Assembly: GCA_029582155.1 (NCBI GenBank)
Contig: CM055899.1
Location: forward strand, 69,895,719 to 69,959,718
Source of the DNA: Panopea generosa
Taxonomy: Eukaryota; Mollusca; Bivalvia; Adapedonta; Hiatellidae
Length of the DNA: 64,000 nt
Direction of reading: 5' to 3'
The notes beneath the pieces are model-generated. The model ran no database searches and had not been told where the DNA came from. It saw only the letters and a list, made by a program, of their open reading frames with translations. Below are positions 43,401 to 53,400 of the stretch, piece by piece; position 1 is the first letter of the stretch, and every line of letters starts with the position of its first letter. The translations under genes were made by a program, and so were the position numbers.

Positions 43401-46400
43401 AACGACCGGATTGGTAATAACAATATCATATGTTATTGACATATCCTTAAAAGTATTGGCTTATTTTGATTCAGCCACAAATATTGACCAAAATATGTTT
43501 TATATCAAATATGTCGTGGGGCCATGCATTTGCATTAGAATGTTAATTGATCCAAATCATAAGAAAGCTATTTATTTTGTTAATTTCCAGTTTATTTATT
43601 CTAAAGGGAATTCATTTCATTCATCAATCCAAACTTGGTTCACATGGACGTTTAAAAAGTATGAATTGTTTGGTCGACAATCGATGGGTTTTAAAGATAA
43701 CGGATTATGGACTTGGTACATTTTTAGACAATGTAGAAGTCGAAAACATTGAGGAAAACCAAAAGTATAAAAGTAAGCATCTTATTTTTTCTTACTGAAC
43801 GTTTATTTCCTATGCGATAGATGGACAGTCAGGCAAGTCAAACGTGTGTCATTATAGCCATATTGGAAATTTGAAGTAAATATAGTTAAAAAGAATGTCT
43901 TTTTCCCATTATTTCGGTTCAGGGCTATGTATCAAAATGTTGAAGAGAACACAAATAACTAAACATTTCGTTCCGAGCAAATCGCTACAAATAGTATTGT
44001 TTAATTGTTAAGTTATGAAGCCTTCATACATTCTCATTCTCATAACCCAGTTTAATATCTTACCAAATATAGTTGTGAAATATAATGAAAAATACAAATG
44101 TTTTTATGAAAGCCGAAACATAGCTAACTCACCTTTCTTACAGTGTTAGTGCTTGTGGATTGATATCGTTTTTTGAGATAATTTAAATACATTAAACATG
44201 TAATAAAATTTAACATATAAAATTTAATCTGACATATAACATATACATTTTCACGTGAGTGGCAATGCCACTCATGACAATTTTGTTTTTACTTTATTTA
44301 GATGCTCAGAATGCTAAATTGCATAATATCATCAGAGCTGAATTAACGAAATAAAGTTACCACTGGAAACTTAAAACTTTATTTAACTATTCAAAGTCTT
44401 ATTATTTACTAATTATCAGGTCTTTTATGGACGGCACCTGAACTGCTTGTGGATACGAGGTTTAATCCAAACGGGACGAAGGAGGGAGACATTTACAGTT
44501 TTAGTATAATTGTACACGAGATCTTTTACAGGATGGGACCGTTTGCTGGAAAAGCACACATGACCGCTAAAGGTAAAAAACCAAACATTGCCTCCCTTCA
44601 TAACTTAACTTTACCAAACGGGTGGACGGTCAACCAGAGTTCGGCAAACCGTTATTACGTTTTGCTTTGCTTTTAATTTTTTAACAATGAATATATTTTT
44701 GCGTTTAATATTTGATATGTTATATTTGGACGTAGATTATTAGACATAATTGATTAATATACATCTAGGTGCAATATCTATGCTCGAGTCCTCTTTTCTC
44801 TGAGCAGAACCATGCATACACATACCTTATTTGCTGTTATAAATCAAAGACGTATAGATGTTAGTGGAGAGGATTTGTACAAACAGTACAAAACAGCTTA
44901 CCAAAACAATGTAAGAAATAATTGACTAATATATTGTGCAATAACAGTCCTTATTAATAACAATATTGATACAAAAATAAATAAACAGTCTCGAAATGAA
45001 TACATTTTATCTTGTAGATATTATTGGACGCGTACGAAACAGAGACAAGACGCCATGCAGACCGAAAATATACTTAGACATGGTTGACGTAGCGCCATCT
45101 GTAGTGAAACTGATGGAGCTGTGCTGGAGCGATTGTGAAGAGGATCGACCGACCGCAAATGTTATAAAGTCATACATAAAGAAAAATATTCCGGGCATGT
45201 AAGTGATTAAATATGCAGAAATTAGTTTTTTTGTATTTCATAGCACAATATACACATATAAGTAATGCATCGAATATTTAGCTAAAAATAGATAAAAAGA
45301 TCAGCAAAAACTCAATTTCTTGTACACTACCTACTGCTTCATGACATCATAAACGGAAAATGCTTTGACGTTTTTGTCAACATAATCAATTGCAAATCAC
45401 GGACAATGTTGATTTCATCAAAGATTTTTCTCGAAGCTAAATGTAAACAAATCATATTTTATAAAGTATCTATAACAAATTGCATCTTAAAATGGAAATC
45501 GTTCAAGCTTAAAGTAAATATTTATATATATAATTTTTTTTTTTTTCTGATCTAGAAAAATATCATAAAATGTTTGTAAAGTAGTTTCCCCCCCCCCCCC
45601 CCCCCCATAAAATCATGGTTTTGAAAAAAAAATCTTTTCCTATAATATTTATATTAACGTTGATAAAAGTCAACATGTACATATATTTATCCAAAGCAAT
45701 GTTTTTATATTGATTTGTGAAGAATTTTCCAATCTGAATACTGTGATTATACATTAATTTGCTCTAATTACAAACCGTTCTGTTATATCATAATTGAATT
45801 AAATGCTTCGAGCAGGTGAAAGTGGGTATGCACAAATCGATGTCATATTTTGGCCTTTGTATGCACTCATATTTTGTATATCAATGTGTTACCTGGTATG
45901 GTGCTGTGACTGCACATTAGGCTTTCCTGTTTCTTGTTGACAGACATGAGCTTAATGGTGTCACTAACATATAAAATGACAAACGAGTATATCGAACATA
46001 TACCTATTGACATTATATATAAACAGTAACTTCTTGTATCCCCGGCTTTACGGTGCCCTTTGTTACGGTGCCCTTTGTACGCTCTGCCTATTTATGGAGC
46101 CTGCTGATGGAAATATAGTTTTTTGTTTCTTATATTACAGAACTACAAACATAATGGATATCGTTCTACAGCGGTTAGAGAAATATGCGAATAATTTGGA
46201 GGACCTTGTTGATCAACGAACGCAACAGCTCATGCAAGAAAAACAGAAAACCGACAGGCTTCTATATCGAATGCTTCCTCCGTATGTTTAGTTTGCGGTC
46301 TACGTATATATACATATTTCTGTCAATGCGCTTATTTATACATTTTCTTTTGAACAAGTTTATACCTTCTGCGTCACTTATTTGTATTTATATATATATA

Positions 46401-47382
46401 TTATGTTGTTTAAGTACACTGACTAAAATGAAACGTCCGATTTTCTATACATATTTTAGCATCTAATGTCAGCGAACTACACGAAGTCGTGTATGTAGAG
46501 AAAAATACGAGTAAAGTCAATCCGATATGGACTTGCACGTATGAGCTAGAGTCGTGTGATTCAATTTCGAGATGTTAATCTATCTTATATTCATTCATAT
46601 CAATACATACGAGTACACAGTTTAATCACAGTTTATAATTTGAGATTTTGATTGCTTTTCTCAACAATTGCAATGCCAACAATATTAAAGAAATTAAGGA
46701 AACAGGCAATTGGTATGCTCAATGCAGGTATGTCCACAGAAGACGTCGCAAGAGTTGTGTCAGAGCCAAAGCTGTGTTATTAGATTCTGAGCCCTCGTTT
46801 TCGTCGCACAAAAAGTGTTAAAGCAATAGCAGCCATTGTCTTGATAAATAATGTCCACCTAAATGATCAGTTCCTGACAAAGACTTCTGCTATAGCCAAT
46901 ACAACTGGACAACTCAAGTAGATACCTTATATTATGTTCTTTAAACCTTCAAATATCCTCAGTGAAATAAATTAGATGTTTCCATTTTGTACATGATATT
47001 TGAATTATGAATTTTACTTCCTGTGCATATGTTCATTTCTTCTATCTGCGTGCGTATTTGTACATATTGCTTTTTTATGTATATAATGCTGGTTTAAACA
47101 CATTTGTAGTGTTCACGCAAATCTTTTTTGTATGCGTGCGTATTTGTACATATTGTTTTCTATGTATACAGTGCTGGTATACACGCATTTGTAGTGTTCA
47201 CACACATCTTTTCTCTCTGCATGCGTATTTGTACATATTGTTTTCTATTTAGATACTGCTTGTATATATACATTTGTAGTGTTTACACATCTTTTCTCTC
47301 TGCGTGCGTATTTGTACATATTGCTTACTATGTATATAATGCTTGTATATACACATTTGTAGTGTTCACGCACATCTTTTCT

Positions 47383-47427
<45 letters not shown>

Positions 47428-50400
47428 CTGTGTATATACTCGTCTTGCTCCATGGTTTTATGATAATAATGCTATGCACGTGTATGTGTATCTAGCCATA
47501 TGCGTATTTAACTTGTGAGGTTGGGTGCACGTGCGATAACGCGTGTGTTCACTTCGTATTAATGTACTTATGAGTATTCATTATATTAAGTATGTTCGTG
47601 CTGCTCTTGCGGCCCATTGGTCACATTTTGAAGCCCCCTTTTGTGTCATTTTCTACGAAATGTTCCAAAATGGCGACAGGTGTTTTCACGTCATATCTAT
47701 GTATGTATTGCACTTGCTATTGTTTTTTATCAAAAGTGTTGTTGGTTACATATTTACCTACCGGACGGTATTGGCTCTACCAGAGTTTTCCATGATGTAG
47801 ATAAAAAGCGTAATATACTTTATGAACCATTGTATTGTATAACAAATAAACCGTTTCATTACCTTCACAAATAAATTCTGATAAAATAATCATTGAAAGC
47901 AAAAACTAAATAAAATGCCTGGGTTTGCCCATGTGAATGTTTGAAATATGCAACCTCCCTCACGCCACCCCTTGCATCGACGTATGTGGTATTCAGCTTT
48001 CTATTAATACTGAGTGAATATAAAGACGCCAAGAAAATCAGTTATAATTATATCACTGAGTCAATTTGTCGGGCGGCCAAATAGTGTGTACGACTCCAGT
48101 TAGAATGGCGCCAACTTCTCTTCTTAGTGATGTGTTAATGTTCATTATCTATAAATGTTTATTCACATATTGTGTTATCATCATTGCAGTACATGCATGC
48201 TCATGTAACCAAATATAAACTAACAAATGTTACCATAAATATTGTCTAGTAGTTTTATAGACGAATGCAATAAATACTCGATTATGATAATATGAAAGTA
48301 TTTAATCATATAATTGTAACAGTATTAAGTTAAGTTATAGTAGTATCATATTATAATATCATTATGCTATATAATCATAAAAAGTCTATTATAATTTTGT
48401 CATAATATATAAGTTAAATAATATTCGATTATAATAAAAAAGAATGCTCTTTTGCGAGTCAACTACTGCAGATTGGAATTAAGTGACGTTAATATGTATG
48501 GAAATTAAACAATTTTCGCGATTTGAGCGATATCGCACACAGTATGCTAAAAGCATAACAAAATGATTAATTTGAACATACAAATAAATGCCCAGTCTTT
48601 GCTGTTAATTTGAAGTGCAATTTTAAAAGACTTCATTGTCAATACGTTTGATAACTACTGTAACTTGTTATTATTAACGGATTCAACAGGCAACGAATGC
48701 CGTTTTGCTCGCTGCCACAGTTTCTCGCCATTATATGTTCCAGTTTCATTTAAATTTTTCGTTGCAAACGTGAGCGCAATTATTTTATTTACAAATAAGC
48801 AAACACCTTTGTCGAGATGATGAAGTGCGTGTGCCTTGTCTCGTTATATAGTGATATGTCCGAAAGATGTTCCGGCGTTTCAATTAACAGTTTGTTGCTT
48901 TGAAAGGATTTTGCCATTAATTCTATCCAGTATGTAATCAATGAAGCCATTCATGTGTTTGCAATCGATTTACTTGTGTATCAATAATCAGTCCTCGTTA
49001 ATTGAGTTAACTTTTAAGGACGTTTATCTCCAATGCAATCATTAGAGCGACCAATAGTATTATTATCATGCATACTAAATACAATTTATTTTCCTGACAC
49101 TTCATTAATTTTTCAGTAATCGCCTGACTTTCTTACAGAATCCTCTCAAACAGTATTAATGACATAAACTGTGTCTAGTTTTATGAATGTGTTCTTAATT
49201 GAAAGAATGTCATTTCTGCTTAATGAAGAACCAAAGTAAATGTTAACGTACATTAGAGATATGACTGATATATATAAAGAGAAGACACAAACGTTACTAT
49301 AACTCACGTAAAAAGCATATTTGAAATATTTTTCGTCTTCGACTTGAATGAAAATTGTGGTTGTTCATTTTTATATTAACATTTGTTTGAAACGTTTTAA
49401 AAACCAATAAAAGAGTTCTAAACTATCATTGATAAATATCTCTCCTTCATTGATTTCAATCAATCGTAGTTTACAGCCAGAAAATGATTTATAGGAGAAA
49501 TGCAATGCAAATTAAGTTGGTTTTTTCTATTTGTTTTTCTTTTTAAAATACATTTTTAGTTGATTGATATACGATATTGTGTCTCATTATCATTCGTGTC
49601 TCATCGCTGATTCAAGTTGTAAAGTTATCAGTTGTTTGCGGAGATAGATTCTGCTGGTTAACCTTTAAACAATCCCAGTAAACAGTGGTTGGGTTAACTA
49701 AGCGCCTGTTAACCCTCGATTGCATAAAAATGACGCTAGGTATTCAAGCAATCAATCAATCAATATTTTTTTGACATATTGACTGCAACCTAAATTTATT
49801 TTTTTCAATTAAGAAATAAGGCTTTACTTCCATAGATTGATTGGGAACCATAAGCTCGGGCATTTTATAGATTTAGTTATATAGACATATATAATGGTGC
49901 TTTCCTAAACCACGATCCAAGTCTGGTCCCAATATCTCGAAGGAAAACTTAAAAACGACCAAAACTAAAACCCAAATATCCTATATAATACCTGTTTAAT
50001 TTTTAATACACTAACTCAAAATTAAATATCCTATACTATATTTTTTATTTTCAGTACATTTACACAAACATAAATATCTTATACAATACATTTTTTTTAT
50101 TTTTTAATACACTAACACAAACTTAAATATCCTATAAAATATATTTTTTATTTTCAGTACACAAACTCAAATGTCCTTTACAATACATGTTTTATTTTCA
50201 GTACACTAACACAAACTCAAATGCCCTATACAATACCATTTTTTATTTTCAGTACACTTACACAAACTCAAATGTCATATACAATACCCGTTTTGTTTTT
50301 AGTACATTAACTCAAACATAAATTTCCTATACAACACCTGTTTTATTCTTAGTACACTAACACAAACTCAAATATTCTATGCATTAACTGTTTTATTTCC

Positions 50401-53400
50401 AATGCACGTACACAAACTCGAATGTCCTTTACAATACCTGTTTTATTTTGAGTTCATTAGCATAAACTCAAATGTCCTATACAATACCTGTTTTATTTTC
50501 CGCATACTAACTCAAACTTCAATATCCTATACAATACCTGTTTCATTTTCAGTACACAAAAATAAATGTTCTATACTATTCCTGTTTTATTTTCAGCACA
50601 CTAACACAATCTTAAATGTCCTATGCAATACCTGTTTTATTTCCAGTACACTAACATGAATACAAATATCTTATACAATACCTGTTTTATTTTTAGTACA
50701 CTAAGACAAACTCAGATATTCTATATAGTACATGTTCTATTTTGAGCACACTAACACGAATATACTATACAATACCTGTTCTATGTTGAATACAGTAACA
50801 CACAATTAAGTTGTTTAGTGTGTCGATATTCAAGGTGGGTCAATAACACAAACATGAGTTGTATTTGTAGTTGATATTTATGCTGAAACTGTATTGTTCA
50901 ATACAATCATAATAGTTATCTGATTATTTTCCAGGAGTTGTGCAGATAAATTGAAATTGGGCGAAACAATAGAACCAGAGATATTTGAATCAGTGACAAT
51001 CTTCTTCTCAGATATTGTAGGATTCACGACGATTGCATCGAAGAGCTCACCTATTGAAGTAGTCGACTTTTTAAATGACCTGTACACGTGTTTTGATGAC
51101 ATCATATCTCAACATGACGCATATAAGGTAATCACGTCACACTGTTTATCGCTACTAAATATGTTTTATTTTATTAAAAATCGTAACATAATTCAATCTC
51201 AGTTCTTCAAACATATATTTAATGCCTTTCAAAACGCAAGTATGAGCAGTGAATCAAATCTACATATGACATGAATTATAAAGCATCAATGCAATTGTCT
51301 TTTCTAATGTTTTTCCAACCTTTTTATTACTTTAAGACACAAAGTTAACATATTATACGATTTTTTTACACAAACCGATAAAAATGATAGCAGACCTGGG
51401 ATAAAACATAAATTTAAAAAATGTATAACGTTCTGTACATATTGTGAGTAACACAGACGTTCTTTGAGTATAGTTTAACGTCATTTTCAGTATATTACTA
51501 GCGAACTAGTTTTATTGGTAAATGACAATTTCATATCTATGTGTACGAGTTTGAGTAAAACGGTGACGTCTTTTTGGAAGTATCTTTCAAATTATTTCAC
51601 AGAAAGTTGTTTAAAGACACGAAAAATAAGGAAATGTATATTCTACACAATAATTATCATCACATTACGATACGGATACTACAGAAACGATGCTTAACGA
51701 TATTCTAACATGTATATGAAAAAAAGGTGTTCACATGTCATGTATAAACTTTATAAATGCAGTGTTTAGAGCCGTTAAGTATAGTATTACTTGACTTGAT
51801 TATAGGTTGAGACAATTGGCGATGCCTATCTTGTAGTAAGCGGGATCCCGAAGCGAAATGGAGACCTCCATTCAGGTATAATACTGAATTGATTGCGATT
51901 GGTTGTAAATAGTTATTTGTGGTAGGTGATTTTAAATGGAAGATTGAAAGCATGCATTTTATTTAATTATGCATATTCAAACCAGATAGTGCGTATCTCG
52001 TAAACAGTCTATCAGACATCAAGTGTATGAGAGGAATGACAAAGTGACCCTTTTTACTCAAATGTACAATTAGCCTGGTTTCCGTTTTGCCAATTTTTTC
52101 TTAAAACTTTATTTTTTACATTTACAGTGAGTTTCGATTGGTTTCTTAAACATTTTAAACATTTTAATCAATGCAAGGGAAACCAAAAGCAATTTTGTTG
52201 AACTTAGTCTAAAATAATGATCACATGGCTTCCTAGATATAAGTATTTCACTTAAATGTGTTGTTGAAGCAGAAGCCTGGTACCAACAGTTGGTAAATAC
52301 GATATTACTACGATAAACCATAAAGAAAAGACGAGCTAAACTACCTTTACTCGTATCAAGATTAAAAAATAACCGTTTGTCCCCACCTACTTCAAATAGG
52401 TTAATAAACGTGTTTTAAATTGCAAAATTTTACATTGCAGGGATAATTGCTGGAATGTCGATGGATATTCGGGACGGTGTTGAAAAGTTTAAAATAAAAC
52501 ACATGCCTCAAGAAAATCTGAAAGTTCGCATAGGCATGCACACTGGTGCGTGTTGTGCAGGTATGGTTCTAAAGTGTTTATTTTAATTATGTAACATTCA
52601 CTTGCTCTTACTTCAAATACTATAAAAGGTGAAGCTACTATCGATCCTTTATCGATGATTATATTGTGTCTTCAATATAAAGTGTAACTTTAATTATACT
52701 TTTAGCTATTGCTTTCTCGTTATATCATAATTCATGGTCATTTAATTGTACAAGAATTTTCTTTAAAAGTCTCTCTTAAAATGTGCTCTGTGGCTTGGAT
52801 TTTGTGGTGAACTGATTTATGTATCTTTATTAGTTTCTGTGTTTTTTTCTATTCTATTGTTAATTGTCACATCTGTCTATACTGCTAATTGTACGTTTAT
52901 TTACAGTTTTCACTACGGTAACCCTTTTTCCGACGTGTACAATTTTATTGAGTTTAACATTTTGATTGCAATTTAATATAACAATTTTGCAAGTAAAAGT
53001 AACTTGTTTACGGTTTATTTTTATAAGTTCTCCTCGGACGATATCCAGTTTACTGTGCACCATTCATTTTAGCAAATGTCTCGGGTTTTAAAAGATTCTT
53101 GCAACATTAAACATTCTCAAACATTTGATACAATAAAGACATGTAATTTTAACTTATTGTAACTTATTTTATTCAAACCGAATCTTCATTAATGCTCAAC
53201 GTACCACGGTTCCGTAAACAGCCATGTCTCTTAACGTATCATGTGATTTTCGCGCAGAATAATACACCATATGCCTGTTTACAAACTTGTATTCAACAGT
53301 TAAAGTAGATGCATCTTATTGGCTATGCATAAAAGTAGAGTTCTGTCTCATGTAACGTTCCATTAAAAATAACTCATATATGGATTTTTTTTTAACTTTA

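Noticed and set aside
44302..44352. Possible extra exon after TTATTTAG at 44301
   Set aside because: Phase and family alignment run directly from exon 12 to exon 13; nothing is missing between them.
47543..47874. Three overlapping ORFs in the intron before exon 16
   Set aside because: Mutually overlapping in different frames, no family similarity.
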